Assembly: GCA_018894105.1 (NCBI GenBank)
Contig: CM032133.1
Coordinates: forward strand, 15,142,501-15,206,500
Direction of reading: 5' to 3'
From: Jacaranda mimosifolia
Lineage: Eukaryota; Streptophyta; Magnoliopsida; Lamiales; Bignoniaceae
Length of the DNA: 64,000 nucleotides
The translations under genes and the position numbers were made by a program. Position 1 is the stretch's first letter. Each line of letters starts with the position of its first letter. The notes below the pieces were generated by a model that did no database searches, was not told the DNA's origin, and was given only the letters and a program-made list of their open reading frames with translations. Below are positions 46,097-58,239 of this stretch, piece by piece.

Positions 46097-49000
46097 CTAT
46101 GTAGCAGCCTTTTCATCCAGTGTAACACTGTTGAGATGTGCTGCAAGCATATTCTGGGTAGATTTGTGAATTGACTGAGGATTTGTTATGGTAGTTTGAA
46201 CAGGTGGCATTATCCACTTAATCCAATCATTTTTGCACCTCACTTTATCGCCCTGCAAGCAATAGGGGGAGATATTACTATCTGTATGTGGCAAGCAATC
46301 AGTAATACCACCTAATGAAAATTCTATAATGGAAAAGTTGCTGTGATGGGACAGAAAAATCAGAAAATACAGTAAAGTACTGAGTCCTAGGATAAGATAA
46401 TAATAGTGGAAAATAGGATATTCAGTGAAAAGTAGCTGGTGATATATTATCTCATATCCCACAGATTCACCTTTTTCAGGCAATTAGATTATCTCACAGA
46501 TTTAACTTTTTTAGGCAATATAATTAGCACTACCCTGCCTCCCAAAAGAGATTTTAGTACATAACTGTAATAGATGCAAGTGTGATGAATGGAAGACTAA
46601 TTTGAACATATCTTCACCTGTACTTCCACAACATTTGAAGCTTGTATAGCATCAAGTATAAGCTGAATATTGTCCGTTAGCTGCATGACCTGTAAAGAAT
46701 TAAAAAAAAAAAAAGGTGAAAGTCTGCATTCTACCAAAGAAAATAAATAAAAGATGCATATCCATTCAGAAGATAAATAGTGAAAATAAATAAGAAACAC
46801 CAATACTTGGCATTAAAAAAATGATAATAAAAACTAAAAATCACCCGATCTTTCAACTTTAAAATAAATTGATTAACCTAAGATTTCAAATTCAATCCAT
46901 TAAAACATTGCCTGTGTGCTATGTTATTTATAGTAAAAGCTTATTAGCCACCAACCAAAAATAAGACTTCCATTTTCAATCCTAAATTAGTTAGTTTTGC
47001 AAACAAAATCCTTGAAGACAAAAGGCACAAGAAATTTTATAGACACAAAATCCTTAAACAAAGTTTCACAATATTAAAGGTTCTTCTCATGACAATGCTA
47101 TACCCGTAATCAATTTACAATTGCTTCCATAATATTTCAATTTTTTAGGTTCAGATTTTTCTCGTGGTCTATGGGAATCTGTATTTCCCAATATTTTGGA
47201 ACAGGAACATTTATTAAGACTCAGGTCAATCAAATATTGGATTAAGATGAAGCAGGTTGTAAGCATTCACTTTTAGGGTTATAGTCTGGCACTCGTATGT
47301 CAGTTTGCCTTTTCTTATTGGTACATTCAGCTTCCCAAACCGAACCTACAGTCTATGTCAGAGCATCTCCCTCCATTAATAGGAGTACCCTCCCAAAACT
47401 AGAAAGATGTGTCTCTTAGCTATATGGAAAAAAGTGCCACTCACCTAGTCCATTTAGAGTAAAATCATGTTGTACTCTCAATATAGTTTTTCATGCTCCT
47501 CCTTCCCATCTTTAATTATTTTATTCATCATATTTATCTTCATCAGCTCAATTAGAAAAACTATCATCTTAAAGTCTATCGGCCTTTGCCATGGCCAGTT
47601 AACTTTAGCTTTAGACATGTATCTTGGTACTTATGCATCTAGGGCTGACCAATGCCAGTTTCCTACATTTGCAGTTTCTTTGACCTCTTCAAAAGTTTCT
47701 CCCACATTCCCTAAAACTAGAACCTGATTGTGCATTTCTATCTTCTTGATTCTGTCTTTGACATTTTTCCTTCATATTTTTTTGGTTCTGCCCTTTGCTG
47801 TAAATCCAAGCATGAAAATTTGGCAAATCCAAGAATAATGTTGTTGTGCATTCTTTTTCACATTGATTAATTTAACCTTTACTCTCTTCAGCATGTAATA
47901 TTCTAGCCACCCAGTTCATGACCCTTTGTTGAGGAATAATTTTGAATTTTGGGTAAGTGTAAAGCTTCTTTTCAAGAACCATTCTAGACTTCATATTAAT
48001 GTGGATTGGCAACAATTACATCAGCCTTACCCAACAAACTCCCTGCATCACAACCAACTCCATAACAAATTTTATGCTCTTACCAAACCTCATTGTTCAA
48101 GGACCACCCTCATCAAGAAAAAGTTTTCAGACCAGCATTCACTCCAGAAGGGGCATGAAATATGCAGCTGAGTATACATAATGCCTGCAAGTTTTGCTAT
48201 CAACCTTTCTAAGAAACTTCAATATAAGAAAATAGGTTCTAAAGTGACAATTATCACTACTGAAAGCATCTATCTAGCCAGTTGTTTCCTGAAGCTTGCG
48301 TTTAGTTAATCTTTTCTCAACAAGCTCTCTGATTTATTCTTAAGCAATCTCAACCAAGGAATCTCACAGTTTTCTTCTAGTAAACGATCTTATTATTCTT
48401 TTCCCGTTTCTTGCAATTACCATACAACAACCTTTATGCCCATTTGTCATCAAACCTTTACAGGTATCCCCAAAAATCCACAGTGCTTTGTGTGTTTATC
48501 ATATTATATATATCAGGACAATGCATGGACCAAAGACTAAAAATAATAAGGAGAAAAAGAGTTATTAATTGCAGACAGCTCACTTTCTTGAAGCCTGCTA
48601 TTAACTTAATAGAAACCCATCCCTCGCTGTCCATATTCTGGCGCAAGAATGTATCCTTTACCAAGTTCTCATTACTGCAAGGCATAATTTAGAATCATGA
48701 ATCAGAGTCTTGACATAGCAGTACTGCAGTACAAAGCCATAAAATGGAAAGTTAAGTGATAAAACAAATCCAAAATATACTAGGAATACCTAAAATAATA
48801 ATCTATCTGGTTCGCTATCTTGGAAGGCAAGTGTGGATCATGCACAGGAAAAAACACAGGTGACATTGGAACCATAGGCATGGGCCTGAATGAATCTGGA
48901 TGAGGCCCAGGGACATAATACAAATGTGATGGAACTTCTGCAAGTTGTATCAAAACATCAGTGACATACATACATATAAGTATATACATATATATGTGCA

Positions 49001-50345
49001 TATACAAACATGATCCCAGAAGCAGCTAACTCACCTGTGTAAACCATGGGAGTTACAAAGGGCCGTACCGTTACAGGGGGAGGCGGAGGATGAACAAAAG
49101 GTGCATTTGGAGCTGGTCCATGTGGGAAGGGCCTAGAACCAACTCTCTGTTGGGGTGCATGGCTTTCCCTGCTGCCAAAACTTCGATGAGGATTACCCCA
49201 GTCCTGCTTGCCACGTTCCTGATCACGTCTTCCACCATGGCTATGATGGTAAGAACCATCCCCCCGAGGTAGTGGCCCACTATTATTCCTTCTAAAAGAA
49301 CTACGCTGCGGCTGCAGCTCATTCCCACCATAAGATCCTCCTCTCTGCGCAGTATCCTTGTGTGCGTTATCCCTAGAAGATTCCCCAATAGAACCACTAG
49401 ATTTTCCTGGATTAGGAGGGGAGACTTCAACCACAGCACTCTGCGTAGGTGGCGCTTGAGATAAGCTGCCATTAGCTGGCATGTTGCTGTGACTTGAACC
49501 GCCAGCACCAAGCTTCATGGACTTCTGGCGTGCAGGGGCTGCATGATTTGAAGTTGAATTTGGGGCTGAGATGCTAGTACCGACTTCAGTAGGTGTAGAC
49601 AACGAGCCTGCTGCCATCTCCTATGCGATAAGGAGAAAATTTTACAGGAGAGAATTTCCAAGCAGTATAACGAATGAAAAATCAGTAATAACATCCAACA
49701 GTTAAGCCATACAAGTATAAAATATCCCAAAATTAATTTTACAACAGATCAGTAACATAAGAAACTGTATTCGCAAAAAAGATCGCATGAAAACAGTGCA
49801 AAAAATTTGCGTGTGGGTGGGTTTTGGGGTGGGGGGGTGGGGAGCACTCTGCAGAGTGAGAATGAAACCTGTGACACAGTGATTGATCCATGAGAGAGAG
49901 CTTTGAGAGAGTGCGTTGAAGAAGATTTAGGGGAAGCACGAGCCGACTCAGAGAGAGCAGGCCAAGAATCTGCACCCATCACAGCACCCACCTCAGCAAC
50001 CACCCCATTCGAAGGCTTGTTCCAGGCTGGCTTCTTAGCCGCTCCGCCATTCTCACTGTTGTCAAGCTGAGCATCTGCACCAGCCGAGCCAGTAGGATCA
50101 TCCTCAGCCAAATAACTAGAGGCAGTCGCCGTTGTGCTTGCTTCTTTGGAAGGGAAAGAATCAGAAGACGTAGGAGAAGAGGAAGTCACAAATTGTTCCT
50201 GATCAACATCTCCTGACGACGAAAGAGGAGAACTGTCTGATGGAGAGGGAATGCCACGCGCCGCCATAGGCCGCCGCGACTGACGACTGCGAGAAGAATT
50301 TTGTGCTTGAATAGGGGCAGAGGAAGAGTTAGATGCCGTGGCCAT
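46097..50345 (-). CDS. LARP1: La-related protein 1, LARP1b/LARP1c type
   Basis: Six coding exons: 50345-49869, 49620-49035, 48937-48790, 48674-48584, 46689-46618 and 46252-46097. All introns are GT-AG and the frame is continuous for 509 residues. Residues 1-385 are Ser/Pro/Gly-rich and disordered (SSSAPIQAQNSSRSRQSRR; an RGG/HGGRR-type basic stretch; PPPPPV). The La motif spans about residues 390-475 (KIANQIDYYFSNENLVKDTF, then MDSEGWVSIKLIAGFKK, then DNIQLILDAI, then DKVRCKNDWIKWIMP). La motifs bind RNA; plant LARP1 proteins act in the cytoplasm in mRNA stability and translation. The C-terminal DM15 repeats of LARP1a are absent, so this belongs to the short LARP1b/c group. Intron 4 is 1.9 kb; the others are short. 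The start is the first ATG of a Ser-rich exon typical of the family. Confidence 0.95.
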
Positions 50346-50960
50346 CCAAAATTAGGGTTTTTTCCTCAACTGACGAGGTTTTCGGTTTTCTCGTATCCAA
50401 AACAACTCAAGGGCACAGCGCGCGTTAGAACTACGCCTTCAAACAACACTTGGCGATTTCAAAATAGGGTTTTTGTTGTTTGTACCACAAATTCCGATTG
50501 GTATTAGAGGGATTTTACTAAAATCAAACAACTCAGAGATCAAGGCGTCGGAACTACGCTTTTTATAAAACAGTTCCCGGATAGCATCAACAACTTCAAT
50601 AATCGATTAATCAATCTCGAAAAATTTAAAGGGAAAAACAAAAGGCAGATAGAAGAGAGACGAAACAAAAAATAAATCGAATCGAATCGAATCTATCAAA
50701 AGAACTTTCCAAAAATTTGAGGATCAAAATCCGATCGAGCTCGAAGGAGAAGAGCTGGAATGGAGATGGAGATGAAGATGGAGGATGAGAGGTTTCCTCC
50801 TTTTCTTCTTTCTACAGAGAGAAAAAGAAGTCTCGTCTCTCTCTCTCTCTCTCGTCTCTCTCTACTAGGTCAGGTTTCTATCCTATGCTTTGCTTAGCAC
50901 TTGAGATTACCTACAGAAATTACCTTTTTACTGTTAATAAATCCGTGTTTTACTGTGTAT
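50346..50960 (-). promoter_or_regulatory. 5' UTR and promoter region of LARP1
   Basis: On the minus strand, a GA-repeat (plus-strand CT run at 50835-50866) is followed by a CT-rich stretch (plus-strand GGAGATGGAGATGAAGATGG, 50760-50780). A moderately AT-rich leader then runs to the ATG. No TATA box is seen; a GA/CT-rich TATA-less promoter is usual for housekeeping plant genes. The transcript start is not determined. Confidence 0.45.
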
Positions 50961-51576
50961 ATATGGCCTGGCCATTAGCCATGGCAAAAAAATCATCTTC
51001 CTAATATGATTAGGTCGAAGTAAAAATTAATCACAAGATAAATCGAATTTGACACTCTTATCGCCGTAGGATTCAGAGTTTGTGATTGATTGGATTATAA
51101 TCTATTGCCATTGACTAATTATGTTAGACTACCGTTTGTGTGTAATTCGATTTCCTTTCAAAGAATTTGGATTAGAATTTCCCTACCATCAAATACATGA
51201 TAAGCATTTATTTTTATTTCTTTTTTTTTTTTTTTTTTGTATTAAGATTGATTATCATGTCATGGATTTATTTATTTCTTCGTAAACAGAAAAGTATAGT
51301 TTTACTCAATCTTACAAATAAATATTATTTCAATTCCATATATTTGGGGAGTGTTGTATAATAGTTATATGATCCTTGAAATATATAAAAATTTAATCTC
51401 ACGACTTAATTTTTTTATTATAATCTTGGTTCTAACATTAGTTTTTCTTTACTAAACATACAATGTGTTGCGGAGACCTTAAGTTCCTATCTCTAGAAAG
51501 AAATATTTCATGTTGCATGGAAAAATTATATTTTTAATCTCAAAATATAAAATGTTTTGCAAATTAGCCATATATG
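50961..51576. other. Intergenic spacer
   Basis: AT-rich with a T-run near 51220-51238. Nothing else is recognised. Confidence 0.5.
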
Positions 51577-51590
51577 ATTACCACTAAGGT

Positions 51591-51787
51591 CCAGTGGCTT
51601 GTAGCCGGGATTCGTCTCTTCTATTATGTGGCGGTTTTGTGTTTGACCTAAAATGGACGCATTGTACACCTCATATGCATTTTATGTAGTTTATATTTTG
51701 ATTTATTTTATTTTAAAATAGAAAAATATTGATTTATTAAAAGGATAATAATTCGTCATTTGTAATGCTCTCTCTCAAAAAAAAAAA
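51591..51787 (+). mobile_element. SINE-like retroposon with 14-bp target duplication
   Basis: ATTACCACTAAGGT occurs at 51577-51590 and again at 51788-51801. Between them is a 197-bp segment that ends in an A-run (51778-51787), as made by target-primed reverse transcription. The body starts CCAGTGGCTTGTAGCC, like a pol III A box. A GTTTGACC at about 51635 could be a worn B box. It has no ORF. Confidence 0.8.
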
Positions 51788-51801
51788 ATTACCACTAAGG
51801 T

Positions 51802-52439
51802 CGTTCTATAAGTTTGGGGACAAAAGAGTCACATTCGCGTGATTGTTAATTCTATTTTTGATCATTTGTGGATTTGGTATCTAATTTAAATAATAACCAA
51901 TTTTGTTCCAATTCATAATGCTAGAGCTGCAAGTTGGTCATTCTATTTTTCCCGTGTGCAAAGTATATAATCATGAATTCATGATTTAAATATTTAAATT
52001 AATTTGATAATTTTTTATTTATGTACCAATTGCACTTTACATGGACAAATATTTTAGTTTTTATTAATAACCTAAAATGGTTTTAAAAATTATATAGACA
52101 TGTTAATAGAATATCATGAAATTGAAAGATACTAACCTTAGGATTTATAAAACTAGTAATTGTTATTAATTATTAATTTTTACTGTAGGATAACTATAAA
52201 TTGAATAATATAATCACATATATAAAATCATTCATATAATTAAGAATGATAAATACTAAAATAATGTAAATGTAATCCATATTTTTTTCTCCTTAATTAT
52301 ATCTTTTATAAAATTACATTTTAGGCAAATATTTTACTCCAAAAAATTCATAATGTACTTGTATTTATTAAATCCCGAATTTTCTTCACTCTGTATTTAG
52401 TTAACTAGGGATAATATTAGTAATTTTTAGTTCTACAAT
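51802..52439. other. Intergenic spacer
   Basis: AT-rich; no gene or bounded repeat found. Confidence 0.5.
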
Positions 52440-52793
52440 ACTAATCTAAGTAGCAAACTATGGAAAATATACAAACCCACTTGCAACATTAGTTTACACT
52501 AATGTTGCACTGAAATGGAGTGAGGTCTTTTATAATGGACATCAGAATGTGGGTTCCTTTTATGTGGAACATGAATAGAGAGATCTTTACTTCTCGAAGG
52601 TTCTTGAAAGTTCGTGATTCTTTTACAAGTGATTTTTCCTTCCCAAGTTGACTTTGTATTTATAGTTTTTATCCATATGGACTTAGGCCCATTAAGTTTT
52701 TTTCCTTTTACTTAATTAGTTAATTTAATTCATCGGGTCCTTATTAATTAATTTACGAAATTGCCATTATAGTCAAAATTATCCACATCATCA
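52440..52793 (-). repeat. LTR-like segment with TATA box
   Basis: On the minus strand it starts TGATGATGTGGATAATTTTG. About 130 bases in there is CTATAAATACAAAG (plus-strand 52650-52663), followed by a leader-like stretch. This layout resembles the U3-R part of a plant LTR. The far end and any partner are undefined. Confidence 0.35.
52482..52509. repeat. Perfect inverted repeat, 12-bp arms, 4-base loop
   Basis: TGCAACATTAGT at 52482-52493 pairs with ACTAATGTTGCA at 52498-52509. It would fold into a tight hairpin in either strand. Confidence 0.9.
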
Positions 52794-53937
52794 AACTTCC
52801 TATTTTCAATAGAAAATTTTTAATTTCATATTAAAAAATATATTGGAAGTTCAATTTTTAATATTTACTTTGCTTTAATGCATAAAAATAAGATTGCTAG
52901 TTTGATTAATTTTTACCAATTAAATTAAGGATGTAACTGCATTCTTCAAAGACTTGACAAAAATTCTTTGTTGTATTCAGCCAAAGACTTAGATGGGTTT
53001 CATGCCTTGAATATCTAAAAAGTTGGGAGAGTTTAGGGTCTTAGTCGTCTAAAGATTTGGACGAATTTCAAGCGTGACTATAAAGAGTGAAAAGTCAAGA
53101 AATAGGACCCAATTCGACCGAAAGTCAATGCTAAGTCAAAATTCGCAAAAGAGATACAGAAGCAACAACACAAGTACTACAAGGTGGCTTTCGTAGTGGC
53201 TAATATTCGAGCACTTGGGTAGAGCGTCTGTAGCCTTCTTAAATGCCCAACCTGGGCACTTAATTTGAGCAAACAATAGAGGATAGTATATGTTCGAATT
53301 TTGGAGAGAATGCAAATTATTTGCATGTGGCAAGGATTTGTTATAACTAATATCATACCAAGAGTAGCAAAAAATCAGCCTCAAGTCAGGCCTTCATTTC
53401 ATGCTAAGTAGGACTAGCCTTCACATGCTTAGAAATTCACAATCATCTAGAGATGATGTCTTGATTAATAATAGTTACTACTTTGGTTTCATGCCAATGT
53501 GTCTTTCCGACTTTATGTCATTAGCTTGAAGGAAAAAGTTGGATATGTTGACTTCATAAGCTCACAATCGTACAAGAAATTGTTAATATTAGTTGAAGGA
53601 ATAGAAAAATGTTTAGATGTTTCATGCTTGGAGATCTTTCGAAATCATTAGTACGGGCTATTGTCTTAACAATTACCCTCGCTTCATTTAGGGAGCATTG
53701 TGTTTGTCATGCACCTGGACGGACTCCGTTGAGTCTCAGATATTATATGGCATTTTTTAGATATTCGTAGGGAGTAGGTTTTCTTTCGATGTTGTGTCAT
53801 TTTCTGAATCCATGAGTCCTTATCTTTTGTGTTAAGTGTTCACTCCAAGGAGATTAGATCAAGAGAGATATTAGATCATATTTTTGCTAAGTTAGTGTCT
53901 CCAACTAAGTCAGAGTTAGAGTCCGTAGGTTCAAGGT
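52794..53937. other. Spacer of probable transposon origin
   Basis: No clear ORF. Phrases such as AAAGACTTAGATGGGTTTCA repeat loosely. I cannot assign it. Confidence 0.35.
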
Positions 53938-54009
53938 GGAGGTGACGCTTGCTAGATACAAGGAGGTGATGCTTGCTAGGTACAAGGAGATAACGCTCGC
54001 TTAGTTGGC
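53938..54009. repeat. Three 24-bp tandem units
   Basis: GGAGGTGACGCTTGCTAG-type units begin at 53938, 53962 and 53986. The third is more divergent. Confidence 0.85.
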
Positions 54010-54207
54010 CAATTATCAACATAGTAGGGCGCCAGGAAGCACACTCGGTTGCTTGGGGGTGTTTGGGAGCTCGGTGACACATTCGAGGGCATGTTTAAGC
54101 ATAGCTTAGAATTTCTTGCCGAGCTTGACACTTCAAGAATCGATCAAGATTTTTGGTAAAGCCTTATACATAGGGAATGACTTAGAAATTTTTTTAGCAA
54201 AGCTTTA

Positions 54208-54641
54208 CAGCATGTTTGGTTTATTTCCACAAGCCCTTTTCATTTTCATCCGAAAATAAAAATTGAAAACTATCACTTTCTCCCTATTTTCACTCAAAGT
54301 ATTCATATTTTCAATTTCAAACTCTTTTTGAACCTACCATATCATCCTATTATCACATCAATCAAATTCAAATTTGATTTGACATAAAGTATCAACTATT
54401 ATTTTAAAAATATAATTTTAAAATTAATAAAATATACGTATATTTTTAAAATATACATATTCTTAAACATACAAAAAATATAAATCAGCAATCTTCTCAA
54501 TTCTATACATATTTTAATCATTACTTTCCAACAAATCATCCAAACACATTTTCATTTCCATTTCAAATTTATGACTAACTTTTCAAATTTTAAAATGGCT
54601 AGAAACTGGAAATGGCTCTGGAAATGAAACCAAATGGGCCC
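54208..54641. mobile_element. Tourist-like (PIF/Harbinger) MITE, 434 bp
   Basis: Flanked by TTA at 54205-54207 and 54642-54644. The ends are CAGCATGTTTGGTTT and, inverted, GGGCCCATTTGGTTT, both followed by ATTTCCA-type text. The TTA target duplication and GGGCCTGTTTGG-like termini are those of Tourist/PIF-Harbinger elements. It is AT-rich and non-coding. Confidence 0.75.
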
Positions 54642-54644
54642 TTA

Positions 54645-55755
54645 TGCTCCAAACATCTTTTAGGTTCTCTTGTAAAGTTGAGTTATTCTAGGAGCCCTTT
54701 GGGGGCCTTGCGAAGGTATTTCTTTAAGGGTTCTTTGGGATGTACTATCACATCATATGCATAATTATGGTTCCATTATTAGAAGTGCCTCTTAATGAGT
54801 CTCTTTGAGGGGTCTAGTAGTGATTGTGGTTTTCATGGAGCAGCCTTGATTTTCTTCAATTGGCCAAGCATAAGCCGGATGCAGGATAGTTTTTGCATTC
54901 CCAGTATTGTTATACTTTGTCTTCTTGTTATGGGAGCTAGATAATTGTCGCACTCTTCCTAGCATTGAGCCACTTGGAAGACGCATTGCTTGTGAATCTC
55001 ATCACTTTCGCAATGTCATGTAAGGCGCAACGAGTAAGTATGCCTAGGGAAAGTTTGAGTTATATTCCTCTTCTGAATGAGATGGTTATTGGAAACTTTG
55101 TGTAGGTAAGTGTTTATCTCAATATTTTATTTTTATCTTTTTTTTCCTCTTTTTTTCAAAGTGATGCGTAGTTTTCTTTTCTTTTCTTTTTTTAATATTT
55201 ATGTTCTTTTGCATTTTTAGCATAGTGATAGAACTTGGTGGAACATATGTGTCGCCAAGTGGAAGGAGCTGCGATGATGGTGACTCATCTTAAGGAGAAG
55301 ACTGCCAGATCAGCTTATTAGTAGAGTTAGAAAGGGGAAGAGCTAGCAAATATGTTGAATGTGCACGAGCAAAGAGTGATGTATGCAATATGCTAAAGAC
55401 ATAAAGACAACGGAGAAGTTTTTGGATTTTTCCACTGGGAAGACTATCATTAATGTGGCTCACAAGATTGGGTGGTATCCTGCTAAGGATTTGTTAATGT
55501 TAGACCCTACCATTCCAATCAATCTTTCTATTAAAGGGTTTGAGAAAGGTCCTGAGGTTGGGGCAGAGGCGATGGTAGACTAACCAGCTAAGGCCACCCC
55601 ATAGGGATGAAGACATTTATTTCTTAGAGTAGGAATGGTAGATAAGATTTCTACCTTTTGCTTAGAACTTGGTATTACTTAGCATTTTCCAATTAGCTCA
55701 AGTAGTATTTTAGTATAATTTTTCGATTTTGCTATTTCTTTTGGAGGCCAAGTAA
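54645..55755. other. Spacer of probable retroelement origin
   Basis: A 66-codon ORF at 55383-55583 (KTIINVAHKIGWYPAKDLLM) may be a leftover of a Tat-type internal ORF, but I do not recognise it. The rest is T-rich and non-coding. Confidence 0.35.
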
Positions 55756-56591
55756 TGATGGTAAGATCAATTTCTCAGTAAAATGGGCTCCAGCCCAATA
55801 AAATCGACCAGAATAGGAATTGGAGGAAGTGTTTAGGTATAATTAGGTCGAGTCTTGCAACCAATAACAAACATCAGGTTTGCCGAGGAGCCCTCAGCTA
55901 AGGCACTCTGACGCTCAAGTCAGTACTTAATCGACCAGAAAAGAGGGTGGCAGAGTGAGGCTTTGTGATAATGAACATACCTTTCTGAAGGGTGGTGATG
56001 GGATATTTATAGTCTCTCTTGAGAGGTTAAGATGTCAATGGTGCCCTTGATCATGCAGAGAGGGCCTTTATCCTTACTTGAGGACCTTTAAGTCTTTTTC
56101 CTTTTGTATACTTCTCCAGATGGCGTATCATCCCACTTTCAGGACATGGTGGTATAGTGGAGGTATACCTCTGGAGAATGGTGGTATAGTAGACTGCGGA
56201 GGCATGCCACTTGTTAGAGCATTTAATGTGGCAGAGTGGTGGTTATAATGCATTCAATGAGACTACGACTAGTGGCATGCGACTGCTCTAGGTTGCTCCG
56301 ATTGACTTCCTAGGGTTGAGATGTTTCCTTGCATACAAGTCATCTATCCACATTCTGGTCGAGATGATGAGACTCTTCTAGATTCGAAGGCCTGTTTGAT
56401 CGAGGGCCAAATGGTCATTCTTGAGTTGGTCAACCACATTTTGGTCGACTGGTGGGGTGTTGGTAATTAAGCTAACAAAATAGCCCAATGAGGATTTGGG
56501 CCTGATCGATTACGTGGTCAACTGTTAGTATTCTGGGCCTGTTGGGCTAAACTATATCACCAAGTATTGACCAGATATTTTTCTATCATCA
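55756..56591 (-). repeat. LTR of a Tat-type Ty3/gypsy element
   Basis: 836 bp bounded by TGATG and CATCA. On the minus strand a TATA box (TATAAATA, plus-strand 56004-56011) is followed by a leader. A U5 part then reads CTGACTTGAGCGTCAGAGTG, a signature of Tat-lineage LTRs. The flanking bases (AGTAA, TGAGT) do not match, so it is not a clean solo LTR. It may be the 3' LTR of the relic to its right. Confidence 0.65.
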
Positions 56592-57537
56592 TGAGTATTT
56601 GCTTTCTTTTTGTTTAAATAATATTTTTTGCTTTTGCATATTTGCGTTTATTTAAATATTTAACCAAATAAATAACCATCAATCAACATCAAGATGCTTT
56701 ATCCTCTCCATTTCTCATTAAACTTATTTCATGGGAGTTTTGTTCCTTTTAACATATATTTAGTGCATTTTAGAACTTTGAGTTCCATACATGGAGTTTG
56801 TTTGCCTGAGGTACATAGCCACATATTAAGCTCTGCTTGGGAGCGAAACTAAGAGAATAAAAAAGAGATGAGCTTTAGGAGGATGCCTGTGAAGAGTGTT
56901 TATGGGCAGTGATGGCGCAAAGCACCTCAGGTGCCCATGTTGGGCACTTATCTTGAGTGTCGATAGTGCCCTTTCGAGTGCTTGTGCTAGGTTGCCCATT
57001 CCAGGTGCCTTCAAAAGGCGTCCATTCGACATTCTGGGCTCTCAAGCATGAGCCAATCAAAATTTTATTACCACCACTACTAATACTACTACTATTTTGT
57101 TATATGCCCAGACTTCTCTAGGACCATTGAGGATGCTAAGTTCTTCACAGTTGTTCAAGACATAGTAAAACTTTTTATGAATTTGCTTTTGTGCTCAATC
57201 AATTTTGTGAGTTTCGAGCGATTGCAAAGATTGTTCTATGAAGGCATAATCAAGCTTCATTATGAGTGCCTTAGGAAGGTTATCATTGACTTTCAGTAAA
57301 GGAGACACAAAAAGATGAAATATTGATCGTAGGCCTTAGACAAGTGGCCATTTGACATTAAGGCTTGAGTGACAAGATGAAGAAGATAGATGCATTCACG
57401 TGCCTCCTGAGAGAGCTCTTAGTGAGCGCACAATAGATTAAAGAATTGCTTGTCATAAAAAAAAATTTCAAGTGTTGAAAATGTTTCTACTTTCCTCCAT
57501 GGAGGATTTGAGTTGGGTTTATTTTGCTTAGCTTCTG
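56592..57537. other. Non-coding stretch next to the Tat LTR
   Basis: No open frame with a known domain. It contains locally repeated TGCCCATT/GTGCCTTC phrases at 56930-57020 and a (CTA)n-like run near 57075. It could be the 3' untranslated zone of the element. Confidence 0.4.
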
Positions 57538-57950
57538 TATGCCTTTTGGAGGGCCATGTAGTAAGTTTGCACTGAAAAATTGCCACCAAACTGAGGGAAC
57601 TACAATAGGCTTTTTCAAAGTAGCCGCCACATACCTCCTAAAGGAATATATAGTGGGTTTGTGTTGGAGAGTGCCACCCACCTGGAGGAATTATAATGGG
57701 CTTTTTCAGAGTGGCTATCACATGTATCTCGAAGGGCCATATAATGGGTTTATGCTAGGGAGTGCCACCAACCCGATGGAATTATAGTGGGCTTTTTCAA
57801 GGTGGCTATCACATGCCTCCCATAAGGCCATTATGTTGTATATGCTGGCAACCATATGTGTTTGGAGGGTTGTATAGGGGATTACGCTGGGTGGCAAACA
57901 TACTCCAAGAGGAGCCTTATAGCAGGATTACACTAAAAGCTTTTCGAGAG
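57538..57950 (+). repeat. Tandem repeat of about 93 bp, four to five copies
   Basis: Units share GGGCTTTTTCAAGGTGGC, then TATCACATG, then GAGAGTGCCACCAACC. The period is a multiple of three, so one frame stays open for 87 codons (57524-57787). Tat-lineage elements often have tandem repeats near the 3' end, which fits its place between the gag-protease relic and the LTR. The last copies are worn. Confidence 0.75.
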
Positions 57951-58239
57951 TTCTTTAGAGGGAGGCATGAAATTGTGAAAAAGTTGAACTCATAAAAAGA
58001 GATACTAAAATAGTAAGAACTTGCATTTATTTAGATAAATAATAATAATACAGTAGTACCATCTCGAGTGGGTAAGTTTTTTCACATCAAAGAAAAGATA
58101 TTAACTTTTTGTGGAAGGAAATAAAACTTCCAAGAAAATGAGTTATAGTAGATCAGAAAATAAACTAAGGCAAATGGCTTACACCAAAGAGCACCACAAA
58201 TAGTGCAGCCAAACTGCATCTGGGGTGGTTCTTGGTGTG

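Noticed and set aside
49071..49511. 146-codon minus-strand ORF inside LARP1 exon 2
   Set aside because: It is an alternative frame of exon 2; the Ser/Gly/Arg-rich frame joins in phase with both neighbours.
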